From NCBI RefSeq assembly GCF_000382125.1, contig NZ_KB907549.1, positions 1 through 64,000 on the forward strand: a stretch of 64,000 bases of DNA, given 5' to 3'. Each line of letters starts with the position of its first letter. The stretch's first letter is position 1. The notes beneath the pieces were generated by a model. The model ran no database searches and was not told the DNA's origin. It was given only the letters and a program-made list of their open reading frames with translations. The translations under genes and the position numbers were made by a program. Of the stretch, positions 1 through 9,074 are shown piece by piece. This DNA comes from Eudoraea adriatica DSM 19308. GTDB lineage: Bacteria > Bacteroidota > Bacteroidia > Flavobacteriales > Flavobacteriaceae.

Positions 1-104
1 TGCAAATACCTATGGATAGCAGATCAGAGGCTATGCAGTTGGAAAAACGCATTAAGAAACGCGGAGCAAAACGATTTATAGATGACCATCGGGGTGTAGC
101 GTAG
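1..104 (+). CDS. GIY-YIG nuclease family protein, C-terminal fragment (5' end outside window)
   Basis: Reading from base 3 gives an open frame ending at TAG 102-104. Its residues include RSEAMQLEKRIKKRGAKRF, which is the typical C-terminal helix of the short GIY-YIG nuclease-like proteins common in Flavobacteriaceae. The catalytic GIY-YIG core must lie upstream of the window. The last five codons and the stop lie inside the tRNA-Pro gene (90-164), so the reading frame overlaps the tRNA on the same strand. In this phylum such small genes often sit next to tRNA genes. Their biological role is unknown to me; they may belong to tRNA-targeting selfish modules. Family assignment rests on the tail motif only. 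Confidence 0.6.
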   Translation, partial: QIPMDSRSEAMQLEKRIKKRGAKRFIDDHRGVA

Positions 105-164
105 CCCGGTTATCGCGCCTGCTTTGGGAGCAGGAGGTCGCAGGTTCGAATCCTGCCACCCCGA
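90..164 (+). tRNA. tRNA-Pro(TGG)
   Basis: A complete cloverleaf can be drawn. The acceptor arm is CGGGGTG (90-96) paired with CACCCCG (157-163), with discriminator A164. The anticodon stem is CCTGC/GCAGG with loop TTTGGGA and anticodon TGG at 125-127. The T arm contains GGTTCGAATCC. CCA is not encoded. The 5' end overlaps the last codons of the GIY-YIG frame. A strong hairpin terminator follows directly at 170-199. Confidence 0.95.
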
Positions 165-377
165 CCGAGAAAAACCAGACACTTAAGTGTCTGGTTTTTC
201 TATTTTATGGCGACTCAAGCTTGCTTGAAGGAGTAAGTAAAATAAAAAACGTAACGAAGCGCAGCTTTGTATGGTTTTTCTTGAGCAAAAAACCCCATTC
301 CAGGATCACCGAAGGTAATCCTGCCACCACAACTACGTTTATCCAGGAGAAACTTCGTTGTACAAACCCGACCGAGA
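149..377 (+). repeat. Partial duplications of the tRNA-Pro 3' end
   Basis: AATCCTGCCACC occurs in the tRNA T arm/acceptor (149-160) and again at 317-328. CCCGACCGAGA occurs at the tRNA 3' end (160-170) and again at 367-377, where it is again followed at once by a hairpin terminator (379-412). The spacer (about 200-316) is A-rich and contains ATAAAAAACGTAACGAAGCGCAGC followed by TTTGTATGGTTTTTCTTGAG, written here as two parts. It resembles the spacers after tRNA-Arg at 62.5-62.8 kb. A 66-codon open frame here (221-421) is judged non-coding. Confidence 0.65.
170..199 (+). terminator. rho-independent terminator after tRNA-Pro
   Basis: AAAAACCAGACAC (170-182) pairs perfectly with GTGTCTGGTTTTT (187-199) around a TTAA loop, a 13-bp stem with A/T tails on both sides. 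It starts six bases after the tRNA discriminator base. Confidence 0.9.
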
Positions 378-378
378 G

Positions 379-412
379 AATCCAATCACGAAAGTGGTTG
401 GATTATTTTTTG
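379..412 (+). terminator. Hairpin terminator after the second tRNA-Pro 3'-end copy
   Basis: AATCCAATCAC (379-389) pairs with GTGGTTGGATT (394-404; one G-U pair) over a GAAA tetraloop, followed by ATTTTTTG. It stands after the CCCGACCGAGA copy just as the first terminator stands after the real tRNA. Confidence 0.8.
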
Positions 413-690
413 TTTTTATAGCCCAGGGTCAGCAGACACTTAAGCAGTTAAAACAATAAGACCAGACAGGAAAAGACATGAACAATACAGTTTTATCCCT
501 CTATGAAGGCGCACAACACAAATTGTAGCCGGCACGGAATGACGTAATAAAAGTAATTATTATGGATTTTGCTTACAAAACTATTATATTGTAAAAAAAA
601 AATGTAACGGCATAAGGTATTCCAATGTCTGATTCAAGACCTGAACTAATTTCCGGAACAAAGCCGTAACGAGTTAAAAAAAAGAAAACT

Positions 691-2778
691 ATGAAAAGTA
701 TCAATTTCATTATTTCGACACTCTTATTAATTTTATTGAGTTGTTCTGAGGATACTCCTGAAGTGTTAACCCCATCTAATCTTGTAGTTACATCAGAAAT
801 TAGTAATGATGGCTCCGGAAAGGTTATGTTTGAAGCAAAGGCTTCAAATGCCTCTTCATATACATTTGATTTTGGTGATGATACATCTCAAGAATCACTT
901 ACGGGCAATGTCGTTAAGTTCTATGATAAGGGTGGACAGAATACCTATAGTGTTACTGTCACAGCAAACGGAGCAAGGGGACTAAGTATTTCGGAGACAA
1001 TTCAAATAGCAGTAAATGTTGACGGGGGAACGTCCGAGTTTGCTGAGATCATTTCTTTGCTGACCAACGATGATTCAAAAACATGGTATTTGTCGGCGGC
1101 AGAACCGGGACACCTCGGGGTAGGTCCTGCACGGGAAGGAATCGACGGAGATTGGTGGTACCCTAAATGGTATTCAGCCCAGGCTTTCGAAAAGTGTGGT
1201 AGCCCTGATTCGGATTGCCTGTGTGACGATGAGCTGACCTTTTCAATAAGTGGCGATGTAATATCTTATACCCTGGATAACAAGGGACAGACCTTTTTCA
1301 ATTCCGCGCACAAAGATGTGGCAGGAGGTACAGAGGTAGACGATTTTTGTTATGATTTTGATACTTCGGGTTCCAAAACGGTTACCCTGACATCCGTACA
1401 AGGCAATGTTCCGGAGGCAGAAACAACAGGAACGCAAATAGATTTTTCCGATGCCGGGTTTATGGGGTATTACGTAGGGTCTTCTACCTATGAAATTCTA
1501 TCCATAAGCGAAGATTTGCTATATGTACGAACATATGACGCCCTCAATCCGGATTTGGCATGGTATCATAGGTTTTCTTCAGAACCGGCAACCGGAGGTG
1601 GAGACGAAAAGCTTGAAAGCATTTATAATACTTTGGTATGGTCAGATGAATTTGATGTAGACGGTGCTCCTGATCCCGCCAATTGGACCTACGATCTTGG
1701 TGCAGGAGGATGGGGAAATAATGAGGTGCAAACCTATACAGATGATCCCGAAAATGTTGTCGTCGAAGGTGGAATGCTAAAAATTACAGCCATATCTCAG
1801 GGCGGAGAAGCTGCGGTACATTATTTTGATGATATTACGTTGGTTGCTACCGGCGGAGCCACTTCAACAGTTGATGATTTCGAAGGAACCGCACCAACTT
1901 TTACAGGTTTTGGAGGTGCATCTACACAGGTTGTAGCCAATCCCGATGCCTCAGGTGAAAATACATCTGCCATGGTGGGAGAATCTACCAAACCTTTAGG
2001 TGCTGAAACTTTTGCCGGATCATTCTTTAATTTATCCGACCCATTAGATCTGACAACGTATTCAAGTATCAGTATGAAAACCTGGTCTCCAACAGTTGGC
2101 GCGGTTGTGAAACTAAAACTTGAAAATTCTGCTAATGCCGATGAAAATTATGAAGTTGACATGAGTACCACGGTATCTGAAAGTTGGGAAACTCTGACTT
2201 TTGATTTTAGCATGGCTCCGGCATATAACTTTGATCGTATCGTTGTCTTCTTCGATTTTGGAGTGAGCCCTGTAGGTGCCTTTACTTCTGCACGAATCAA
2301 ATCCGAGAACTTATATGAGTTTACCTATGGTCGTGTAGAGATTAGGGCTAAACTCCCTTCTGGTGGAGGCACATGGCCTGCATTATGGGCCTTGGGTGCT
2401 AATTTTGATACAGTGGGATGGCCAGATTGTGGTGAAATAGATATTATGGAACATGTTGGAAACAGTCCCAATATTACATCAAGTGCTTTACATTATCCCG
2501 GGAACTTTGGTGGAACTGCGGTGACTGGTTCTATCCCCATAGCCACAGCTACTACTGAGTTTCATAATTACACGGTGGAATGGACTCCAGACAGCATCAA
2601 GTTTGTAGTCGATGATGAATTTATCCATACCAGTTTTGTGAATTCTTCCGGAACTCCGTTTAACGCCGATTTCTTTTTTATTATGAACATCGCCATGGGC
2701 GGCACACTTGGTGGAGCTATTGATAGTGCGTTTACCGAAGGTACCATGGAAGTAGATTATATAAGAGTTTATCAATAA
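691..2778 (+). CDS. GH16 beta-glucanase (laminarinase-type) lipoprotein with PKD domain and inserted CBM-like block
   Basis: An exported endo-beta-glucanase, probably acting on laminarin-like beta-1,3-glucan at the cell surface. The N-terminus is a lipoprotein signal (LLLILLSCSED). A PKD-like domain covers about residues 27-110. A Bacteroidota-specific domain with GDWWYPKWYS and a Cys-rich stretch covers about 115-300. The GH16 fold starts near residue 312 (VWSDEFD). The catalytic motif GEIDIMEH gives E582, D584 and E587. GH16 is interrupted at about 377-533 by roughly 155 residues resembling a jelly-roll carbohydrate-binding domain, in which the usual C-terminal strand (YFDDITL) precedes the usual N-terminal part (DFEGTAPTF). 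After the insert the GH16 sequence resumes with SARIKS. No SusC/D pair lies nearby. The stop is followed by a terminator. Confident on GH16; the exact substrate is inferred. Confidence 0.9.
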   Translation: MKSINFIISTLLLILLSCSEDTPEVLTPSNLVVTSEISNDGSGKVMFEAKASNASSYTFDFGDDTSQESLTGNVVKFYDKGGQNTYSVTVTANGARGLSISETIQIAVNVDGGTSEFAEIISLLTNDDSKTWYLSAAEPGHLGVGPAREGIDGDWWYPKWYSAQAFEKCGSPDSDCLCDDELTFSISGDVISYTLDNKGQTFFNSAHKDVAGGTEVDDFCYDFDTSGSKTVTLTSVQGNVPEAETTGTQIDFSDAGFMGYYVGSSTYEILSISEDLLYVRTYDALNPDLAWYHRFSSEPATGGGDEKLESIYNTLVWSDEFDVDGAPDPANWTYDLGAGGWGNNEVQTYTDDPENVVVEGGMLKITAISQGGEAAVHYFDDITLVATGGATSTVDDFEGTAPTFTGFGGASTQVVANPDASGENTSAMVGESTKPLGAETFAGSFFNLSDPLDLTTYSSISMKTWSPTVGAVVKLKLENSANADENYEVDMSTTVSESWETLTFDFSMAPAYNFDRIVVFFDFGVSPVGAFTSARIKSENLYEFTYGRVEIRAKLPSGGGTWPALWALGANFDTVGWPDCGEIDIMEHVGNSPNITSSALHYPGNFGGTAVTGSIPIATATTEFHNYTVEWTPDSIKFVVDDEFIHTSFVNSSGTPFNADFFFIMNIAMGGTLGGAIDSAFTEGTMEVDYIRVYQ

Positions 2779-2798
2779 ACTAATATAAAAGTATTGCA

Positions 2799-2836
2799 AA
2801 AGGTCGGTAGTTTTATTTATCCTACTGACCTTTATT
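2799..2836 (+). terminator. terminator after the GH16 gene
   Basis: AAAGGTCGGTAG pairs with CTACTGACCTTT (one G-U pair) across a TTTTATTTATC loop and runs into TTATTATT. It begins about 20 bases after the glucanase stop codon. Confidence 0.8.
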
Positions 2837-3081
2837 ATTCCTGTATTGTGTTGCTAAAATACAAGCTTGGAATTTGGAGTTTAGTATTTATAATTTCAGG
2901 ATTACGCTTGCGGCCTGATCCTGAACAGGAGGCCGTCAGGTGGACTTAGAAAACCAGACGATTATTTGTTTGGCAATTTTATTTTCTAACCTGCAAAGTT
3001 TTACTATAAATCCTTTTAAATACTCCAAATTTGGAATGCAACAGCTCAGGTTTATAAAAGCACTTTATCGGATTATAATTT

Positions 3082-5115
3082 TTATGCAGACAAATTCATT
3101 TTTTCAAGGATTTTTAGAAATCCGGGGTCATCACGCAAAAAATCAAAAAGAGGGTCTATACTGATATAAGGCATGTTGCTATCATGTTCTTCAAATGCTT
3201 TTTCGAGCCATTCCAGGGCCTCTACTTTCATCTCTGCGCGGCAATAAAGGGTAAATATTTGCCATGAAGGAAAATAAATCGAACCTCGTTGAGAGATCAT
3301 CATCTCAGCGGTGCGTTGCATGGCCAAATGGTAGCCCCCTTCTTCAAATCCTTCTTCAAGAGATTTTAAGGCTAGCTCATTTTCCCTTAATTCGTATATT
3401 TTTTTAGCTATATCAAGTGCCTTTTGAGAATCTCCCAATTCGTGATATACTGCCCACAGGGCCGGAAGTGCAATGCCCTGGTCCGGTTCAATTTCATATA
3501 GTTTTAGCAATAGTTCAAGGGCTTCATCAAACCTACCGGCATTTTTAAGGGCTTGCGCATGAATGGACATATATAAAGTGTTAAATGGATCTAATTCCAT
3601 AGCTAGTTCACTATGCGGAAGCCCTTTTTCGGGATCGCCCATAATTGCCAGAAAATGTGAATAATATGCATGCGAAAATGCATAATTTGGATTTAGCTCA
3701 ATTGCTTTCAAGAACTCTTTTTCTGCTTTCTTCCAATTCCAGTCACCCCATGTATATTTGGTGGCCATTCCTGCATGGATTTCTACAAGCGTACTATCTA
3801 GCGTCAGCGCTTTATTTCTCGCAACATCAACTTTCCCGGAGACTTCATGATAGGGTAAAAATCCATGTTGCGCATATCCTCCCCAGGTTCTGGAAATCCC
3901 TAAATAAGCAAGGGCATAATCAGGATCAATTTCACTGGACAATTGAAAATATTCCATGGCGCGATCCAGATCTGGCTTGGTACCCAACTCCCAATGCGCC
4001 ATACCCCTTAAATAAGCCTCGTAAGCATCAGGATCTATAGGCCTGGCTTCAGCCAGCAATTGTTCTTCCAGAGGAGTCAGGTTTAAATTAATTTGCCGGG
4101 AAATTTCTTTGGTGATTTTTTTGGAAAGATTCGAAAGTTCGCCTTTCTCAATGTTAAAATTATGAACCCATAACTGCTTCTCTTCAGGAAATGCACTAAC
4201 TAATTTTACCTGAACACAAATATTTTCGCCGTAGCAAGACACTGAAGTTTCCACGGCTGCATCTATATTAAGTTCTGTGGCTATTTGAGGGATTGATTTC
4301 TCTACATTCCGATAAGCATTGGCAGTTCGTGTGGAAGGGACCCTAAGGGCACTTATTTTTCCTACATCACCTATTAATGCATCGTGTATTCCCTCGACAA
4401 TATATTCCAATGAGGCATCCCCGGTAAAATTGTCGAAGGGTAGAATAAGTAATGAGGATATTGCAGGTGCATCAGTTTTAAAGTAATTTCCGATCCAGGG
4501 TCCATTGGCAATGATCAAAAGCAACAAAATTATATAGACATAAACCGACCTGCTAAGCTTATGAAACAGGGATCTTCCTTTTAGTTGCTCTATTTTAGCA
4601 GCAGAAGGGACTGGCAATCCTTCTTCTAGAATACAATAAGTGTTTACAGGAAAATCAACATTTTTTAATTTGATTTTTCCCAAATATTTGGTTCCGACAG
4701 AACTTTTAGCCCGAATAGCCTTTTGAATGGATTCTGATATATAAATACCTCCCGGATCTGCAACCGATTGCAATCGGGAGGCTATATTTACACCATCGCC
4801 AAAAATATCTTCGTGATCAAAAGTAATATCCCCCAGGTGCAATCCAATCCGAATTTTCTCTTTGATTTGCTTTCCAGATTGCTTTTGTATTTCAATGGCA
4901 CACAAGACCGAATCTATTGCAGTATCAAACTGAGCTAACATACCGTCGCCCATTTCCTTGATAAGTTTGCCTTTGAATTGATTGATACTTTTGATATGAA
5001 TTTCCCGACTTTTTCGCAACACTTCAAATGCCTTATCCTCATCGGATCCCATCAAAGCAGTATAACCGACTATGTCGGTAAACATGATTGAAGCTAGTTT
5101 TTTTATAGCAGCCAT
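3082..5115 (-). CDS. Class III adenylate/guanylate cyclase with TolB/FlgO-like and TPR domains
   Basis: A 677-residue membrane-anchored signalling protein. The N-terminal class III nucleotidyl cyclase domain (1-170) has the metal-binding Asp in MFTDIVGYT (D14), the second metal site in EMGDGM (D57) and the GDGVNIASRL catalytic segment with Asn and Arg. These key residues are intact, so it is probably active, making cAMP or cGMP from ATP or GTP. One transmembrane helix near 190-210 (YIILLLLIIANG) is followed by a TolB/FlgO-like domain (LPFDNFTGD...) and then TPR repeats from about residue 360. The cyclase domain is placed in the cytoplasm and the TPR part across the membrane. An FNR-like palindrome lies upstream at 5201-5212. 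The start at 5115 is right at the beginning of the cyclase motif. The specific ligand is unknown. Confidence 0.85.
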   Translation of the reverse strand: MAAIKKLASIMFTDIVGYTALMGSDEDKAFEVLRKSREIHIKSINQFKGKLIKEMGDGMLAQFDTAIDSVLCAIEIQKQSGKQIKEKIRIGLHLGDITFDHEDIFGDGVNIASRLQSVADPGGIYISESIQKAIRAKSSVGTKYLGKIKLKNVDFPVNTYCILEEGLPVPSAAKIEQLKGRSLFHKLSRSVYVYIILLLLIIANGPWIGNYFKTDAPAISSLLILPFDNFTGDASLEYIVEGIHDALIGDVGKISALRVPSTRTANAYRNVEKSIPQIATELNIDAAVETSVSCYGENICVQVKLVSAFPEEKQLWVHNFNIEKGELSNLSKKITKEISRQINLNLTPLEEQLLAEARPIDPDAYEAYLRGMAHWELGTKPDLDRAMEYFQLSSEIDPDYALAYLGISRTWGGYAQHGFLPYHEVSGKVDVARNKALTLDSTLVEIHAGMATKYTWGDWNWKKAEKEFLKAIELNPNYAFSHAYYSHFLAIMGDPEKGLPHSELAMELDPFNTLYMSIHAQALKNAGRFDEALELLLKLYEIEPDQGIALPALWAVYHELGDSQKALDIAKKIYELRENELALKSLEEGFEEGGYHLAMQRTAEMMISQRGSIYFPSWQIFTLYCRAEMKVEALEWLEKAFEEHDSNMPYISIDPLFDFLRDDPGFLKILEKMNLSA

Positions 5116-5200
5116 TGGAGACTTGTCGTTTTAGGCGGTCAAATCTTATATATTGGTCTTAGTTACTGAGGAATATAATCAAAAAGGTAATCCTTTAGCA

Positions 5201-5212
5201 TGATTCTTATCA
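5201..5212. promoter_or_regulatory. FNR/CRP-like palindrome upstream of the cyclase gene
   Basis: TGAT-TCTT-ATCA, matching the TGAY-N4-RTCA palindrome found repeatedly at 31-46 kb. It lies 86 bp upstream of the cyclase start. The expected -7 position 23 bp away (5170-5177, minus) reads TATATTCC, only a weak match, so this site is less convincing than those in the island. The rest of the 289-bp gap 5116-5404 shows nothing else. Confidence 0.35.
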
Positions 5213-5404
5213 TTTTTGCTGACAGAAATACTTCAATTATGTGGTTTTAGTTCCGGCCATATTTTTGCCTACGCAGCTGTTTAGCAAATTCAAATAATTC
5301 CGTCTGCTCCCCATTAAAGATAAACATTCATTATCAAACACGTCCAGGAAAATCCAAAATTCAGCGACTTGGCTTCTAATCGCATTTATGCAAAAACCAG
5401 GTAC

Positions 5405-6865
5405 TTATCTTAATTTAGACAGGACCGATAGCCATGAAGCTATCTGGCTAAAAAGTGTAAAATTCTCAATAACCCTGATCTGTCCGTTAAAGCCCCACTT
5501 GTCTCGTTCTTTCGGGTTGTTGAGCATGTTTTTTATCATATTGGCCAAACTGATTAGATCCGTAGGATCTTCATTAATTTTTCCGTTGACATTGTGCTGT
5601 ACCTGAAAACGCAATCCTGCCGCTCCTGAGACCAAAACCGGCCGTTGTTTCCACATGGCTTCTGTTGCTGTTAACCCAAACCCTTCCTGGATCGAATTTT
5701 GGACTATAATATTCGAGAAACGTTGCAAGGCGTTAACGATCAATGCATTTTCCTTGGGGTTATCCAGTGGTAGCAGTAAAATAGCTATATCGGCCTGCAG
5801 GTCGGGATCGATAGATTGGTACTGTTCAATCAATTCGTTCAGTACTTCCTCTCCCTCAGGATCATCCGCTACAAATGCAGGATCAGGGCCGGCTAAAATC
5901 AATCTGGCAGCTTTAATCCTTTTATAAGGGACACCGGAAGTATCTGAGGAAGCTTCATTTTCCCTTTTCATCATAATAAAGGCATCCATAAGTTCTTTAA
6001 AACCTTTCAAACGGTCCCACCGGGAGACTTCAGTGACAGTTGGTCTGTAAATAAGATCCAGATCACTGTTGTGGTTCACTGCATTGTAAGAGCCATCTGG
6101 CATTATACGCCTTGCCTGATGCTCATAATAACCGTAGAGCAAAGGTTCACGGCCACTGATTATGCCCGATTGCAATAAGATACCGATGCATTTATCTGTA
6201 TGCAGTATCCTGTTCTTATGGCTCAGGGGATCTATAGCAGGGGTAATTATGGAGGTTTTCTTTTTCAGTTCTTCTGGAACATAGGAAGGCAGACTGAAAA
6301 CAAACTGGTCATATGAATCAAAATAATCGGATAAAAATGACCATACTCCCCTGGTCGTTTTATTTTGTTCTTCTAAACCAATATGGCATCGCCATACCAT
6401 TTTTACATTTCGCTTTTTAGTTATCATTGCTGCGAGCGGCATGGGTTGCGGATCATGGATTACAACCAGATCCCCATCCTGAATAGCCGCAACGGCCCGA
6501 TCTGCGTTCTGTGCATTAACCTTCTCAAAAATGGCACGATCTTCCTCGGTAAATATGCCATCACCACTGGCGTGTATTGCATTGTGTATTCGTTTGGTAA
6601 GGTTAAAAAATGATTCATCCTTCGCCTCAATGACCATCCATTCAATCCGTACCCCCAGGGATCGCAAAATACGTATTTGGCTTGGTAGCATCTCCGCTAC
6701 ACCACCACCTGTGGCAGTTGAATTGATCATCCATATGGTGCAGCCTTCAAGTTCGGCGATCGACTTTTTTGTGGTTTCCAAAAATTCGTATACTAAGTTG
6801 TTCAGGCTGCCATACGCCTTGTAATCCTCAAGTTTAGGACCTTCTTTGATATTAATTTTTTGCAT
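5405..6865 (-). CDS. treT: GT4 glycosyltransferase, TreT-like trehalose synthase
   Basis: A 486-residue cytoplasmic GT-B glycosyltransferase. Residues 48-58 (NSTATGGGVAE) form the glycine-rich N-terminal loop characteristic of trehalose glycosyltransferring synthases, which join NDP-glucose and glucose to trehalose in one step. IHDPQP and WRCHIG follow in the N-terminal half, and the C-terminal nucleotide-sugar motif EGFGLTATEAMWKQRPV, with catalytic Glu, is present. Trehalose would serve as an osmolyte or stress protectant, fitting the neighbouring stress genes. The gene stands alone on the minus strand between the cyclase and the protease genes. Other GT4 donor/acceptor pairs cannot be excluded, so the symbol is provisional. 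Confidence 0.75.
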   Translation of the reverse strand: MQKINIKEGPKLEDYKAYGSLNNLVYEFLETTKKSIAELEGCTIWMINSTATGGGVAEMLPSQIRILRSLGVRIEWMVIEAKDESFFNLTKRIHNAIHASGDGIFTEEDRAIFEKVNAQNADRAVAAIQDGDLVVIHDPQPMPLAAMITKKRNVKMVWRCHIGLEEQNKTTRGVWSFLSDYFDSYDQFVFSLPSYVPEELKKKTSIITPAIDPLSHKNRILHTDKCIGILLQSGIISGREPLLYGYYEHQARRIMPDGSYNAVNHNSDLDLIYRPTVTEVSRWDRLKGFKELMDAFIMMKRENEASSDTSGVPYKRIKAARLILAGPDPAFVADDPEGEEVLNELIEQYQSIDPDLQADIAILLLPLDNPKENALIVNALQRFSNIIVQNSIQEGFGLTATEAMWKQRPVLVSGAAGLRFQVQHNVNGKINEDPTDLISLANMIKNMLNNPKERDKWGFNGQIRVIENFTLFSQIASWLSVLSKLR

Positions 6866-6963
6866 GAAATTGGGTTATTTTTATCTATTGGCTAATTTCT
6901 AAAATTCTCCTTGCAATCACAGGATATGGACTTTAGTGCATTAACCTATATACCCTGTAGTGC

Positions 6964-8349
6964 CTAGTACTTTTTTTCAATTTTCTTTAATAAACCATTT
7001 AATATTTCATCATCTTCATCCAATAAATGGTCTTTGATGAAGTAATCAGGAATTACCCCTTGTTCTGCAGTACTTCCGCTAACGCGAACAATATATCCTT
7101 TGGAAACCTTAACAGGAATGCCGGTATTTGGCAGCACATATTGAAATTGAGATGCATACAAGGATGGATAATCACCAGTCTCCTCCCCTACAATGGTTCC
7201 AAAATTATAGTCTTGTATTTGGGCAGCGGTGACGGCCGACTGAGAGTGCGATTGCCTATTGACCAAAACGAACACTTTACCCACAAATCGCTTTTGTTTA
7301 GGTTGTGGCTGGTATTCATCAAACTCATAATCATAAATTTCTCCATTCTTATGGGTCAGTATTTTTTGAAAATAAACAGCAGTCGTATCATTGTGCTGCC
7401 TGGTATGCTCCTTAAGAAATTTACTTGTTTTAAGTGTAAATCCCGAAGTCCATTTAAAAGGTTTATCCGCAATATAAGATACTAAATAATCGCTAAAAGA
7501 ATCATTGCCTCCAGAATTATTTCTGAGATCTACAATTAAATTTTTGCTCTTTCTATCTTTTATTTCCAAAAAAGCAGAATCTATAAACCGTCTGTATTTA
7601 TCCTCATCCCCACCAAAACCCCCTGGATTAAGGTAAGCAGAAGCACCTATAAATTTTAGATTCCTCGCGCCGGTTATCACTTCAGTCCTTTTCATCTCAA
7701 AACCGTCCAATGCGCTTACAGCTTTTATCAAATAATTGTTGACAGTTTCACCTGAAACAATTTCAATACGGAAATCATCCTGCTGTCCAAAAACCTGCCA
7801 GTAATATCTTGGAAAAGAATACATTTCTATTTTGGCATTTTTAAAATATGTGCGTTCGGCAGATACCTGGGGATATATTTTTGAGAGAATTTCTGGCATA
7901 GCCATCCCATTTATACTTAAAATCTCCGAGCCAACTTTAATTTCATCAATATCAGACCAGTTTTTTCTTACCAATGCTTTATCGTATTCAAAGGCAATTT
8001 CCAAAGGGAAAACAGTTCCGCCCCCATAGGCATATTCCAAATAGGATTGTCCCGGAAAATCAATCTCTGTATGACCATTATTTACCACGGATATTAAGCG
8101 TTGATAAAGGTTGGTAGTTTCCAATAAGTTTAATGAATCTTTATGGATAGCACCTTTTACTTTATGATAGGCCGAATCAAACTTTTGTTCCGTAGTATAG
8201 GCATACAGATTGTAATGTGCATCTTTTAGTGTTTCGTAAAGATATTTTAAATCTTCAACGACTTCCTCATTTGAGAAATTAGTGCCTGATTGTCCAAAAG
8301 AAGTAAGCGCTGAAAGCAGGAAAACAATGGATAAAGAAATTGATTTCAT
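6964..8349 (-). CDS. S41 family (C-terminal processing-like) serine peptidase
   Basis: A 461-residue exported protein with a Sec signal peptide ending near TSFGQS. The C-terminal half carries the S41 tail-specific protease fold: LIVDLRNNSGGND, then FVLVNRQSHSQSAVTAAQIQ with the nucleophile Ser in the QSHSQS segment, then GTIVGEETG and ending with AEQGVIPDY. The middle includes a degenerate PDZ-like region (DIDEIKVGSEILSINGM). S41 proteins of this size in Bacteroidota are periplasmic or surface peptidases of mostly unknown substrate. It is followed downstream on the same strand by the cyclase/TreT region but with no overlap; an operon is not obvious. Confidence 0.8.
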   Translation of the reverse strand: MKSISLSIVFLLSALTSFGQSGTNFSNEEVVEDLKYLYETLKDAHYNLYAYTTEQKFDSAYHKVKGAIHKDSLNLLETTNLYQRLISVVNNGHTEIDFPGQSYLEYAYGGGTVFPLEIAFEYDKALVRKNWSDIDEIKVGSEILSINGMAMPEILSKIYPQVSAERTYFKNAKIEMYSFPRYYWQVFGQQDDFRIEIVSGETVNNYLIKAVSALDGFEMKRTEVITGARNLKFIGASAYLNPGGFGGDEDKYRRFIDSAFLEIKDRKSKNLIVDLRNNSGGNDSFSDYLVSYIADKPFKWTSGFTLKTSKFLKEHTRQHNDTTAVYFQKILTHKNGEIYDYEFDEYQPQPKQKRFVGKVFVLVNRQSHSQSAVTAAQIQDYNFGTIVGEETGDYPSLYASQFQYVLPNTGIPVKVSKGYIVRVSGSTAEQGVIPDYFIKDHLLDEDDEILNGLLKKIEKKY

Positions 8350-8381
8350 CTAAAGATTTTTTCTGTTTACCGGAAGTGAGA

Positions 8382-8561
8382 CTATAAGGATTTATCGTCA
8401 TCAGCCTTTTTGTCCTTTTGCATAATTGCAGTGCCAAATGCAGCACCTATGGCTACCCCTAAACTAAGCCACAACCCCAGATTATCCGTGGTAACTCCTA
8501 TTGCAGTTCCAATTGCAACTCCAAATGCTATTCCCAGAACCAGACTATTTTCCTTTTTCAT
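8382..8561 (-). CDS. Small glycine-zipper membrane protein
   Basis: A 59-residue frame starting MKKENSLVLGIAFG and ending KKADDDKSL. It has two hydrophobic stretches separated by TTDNLGLW, each with small-residue repeats (GIAFGVAIGTAIG and LGVAIGAAFGTAI), the pattern of a glycine-zipper hairpin membrane protein. Short proteins of this type are frequent in Bacteroidota and have no established function. The gene sits between the hypothetical gene at 8608-8964 and the S41 peptidase gene on the same strand with short gaps, and may be cotranscribed with them. Confidence 0.7.
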   Translation of the reverse strand: MKKENSLVLGIAFGVAIGTAIGVTTDNLGLWLSLGVAIGAAFGTAIMQKDKKADDDKSL

Positions 8562-8607
8562 TTGTCAGCTATTTTGTTAAACCTATTCTTTGAAATTAAT
8601 GGTTTAC

Positions 8608-8964
8608 CTATACATTCACCATACTTTCATTTAAAACGGGCGGCGGTATCATATTTCCACTAAAATTTACCTGGTCGAAGTAGTCAAGAAAACCGGCTTT
8701 TTTTGCTGCTGCTTCCAGCTGATCTGACAGGGCCTTGTTTGGTAATTTCCAGACTGCCATAAATTGATAATTCATTCGCTCAGCACCTGTGTTACCGTTA
8801 ACGGCACATCCCAATATTTCAGCACCTTTTTCAACCATTCCCATCAGCAAAGGATTTATTTTTTTGTCGAAATATTCTCTTCGCTGTGATTCTGTCAAAT
8901 TTAGCCAGGAGGGCTTTGCATTCCATATTTCAGTTAATATGTAAGTTGCGTTTTGGTTTTCCAT
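8608..8964 (-). CDS. Conserved hypothetical protein (DUF6616-like)
   Basis: A 118-residue soluble protein without signal peptide. It begins MENQNATYILTEIWNAKPSW and contains REYFDKKINPLLMGMVEKGAEILGCAVN and YQFMAVWKLP, a pattern of an alpha/beta protein resembling dimeric ferredoxin-like fold families. I recall similar short proteins grouped as DUF6616, but this name is from memory and unverified. No catalytic motif is visible. It is followed by the glycine-zipper gene on the same strand. Confidence 0.6.
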   Translation of the reverse strand: MENQNATYILTEIWNAKPSWLNLTESQRREYFDKKINPLLMGMVEKGAEILGCAVNGNTGAERMNYQFMAVWKLPNKALSDQLEAAAKKAGFLDYFDQVNFSGNMIPPPVLNESMVNV

Positions 8965-9074
8965 AATATTTGATTTTGGTTTAAAAATTTGAAGATAGAA
9001 TTTTTAATATTCATCAGGATGAAGATACGGGACATATCTCCCCACTTTTTTAGAAGCAACCGTAGAAACAGATT

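Noticed and set aside
221-421. 66-codon plus-strand open frame after tRNA-Pro
   Set aside because: It runs through tRNA 3'-end copies and a terminator hairpin; no family resemblance.
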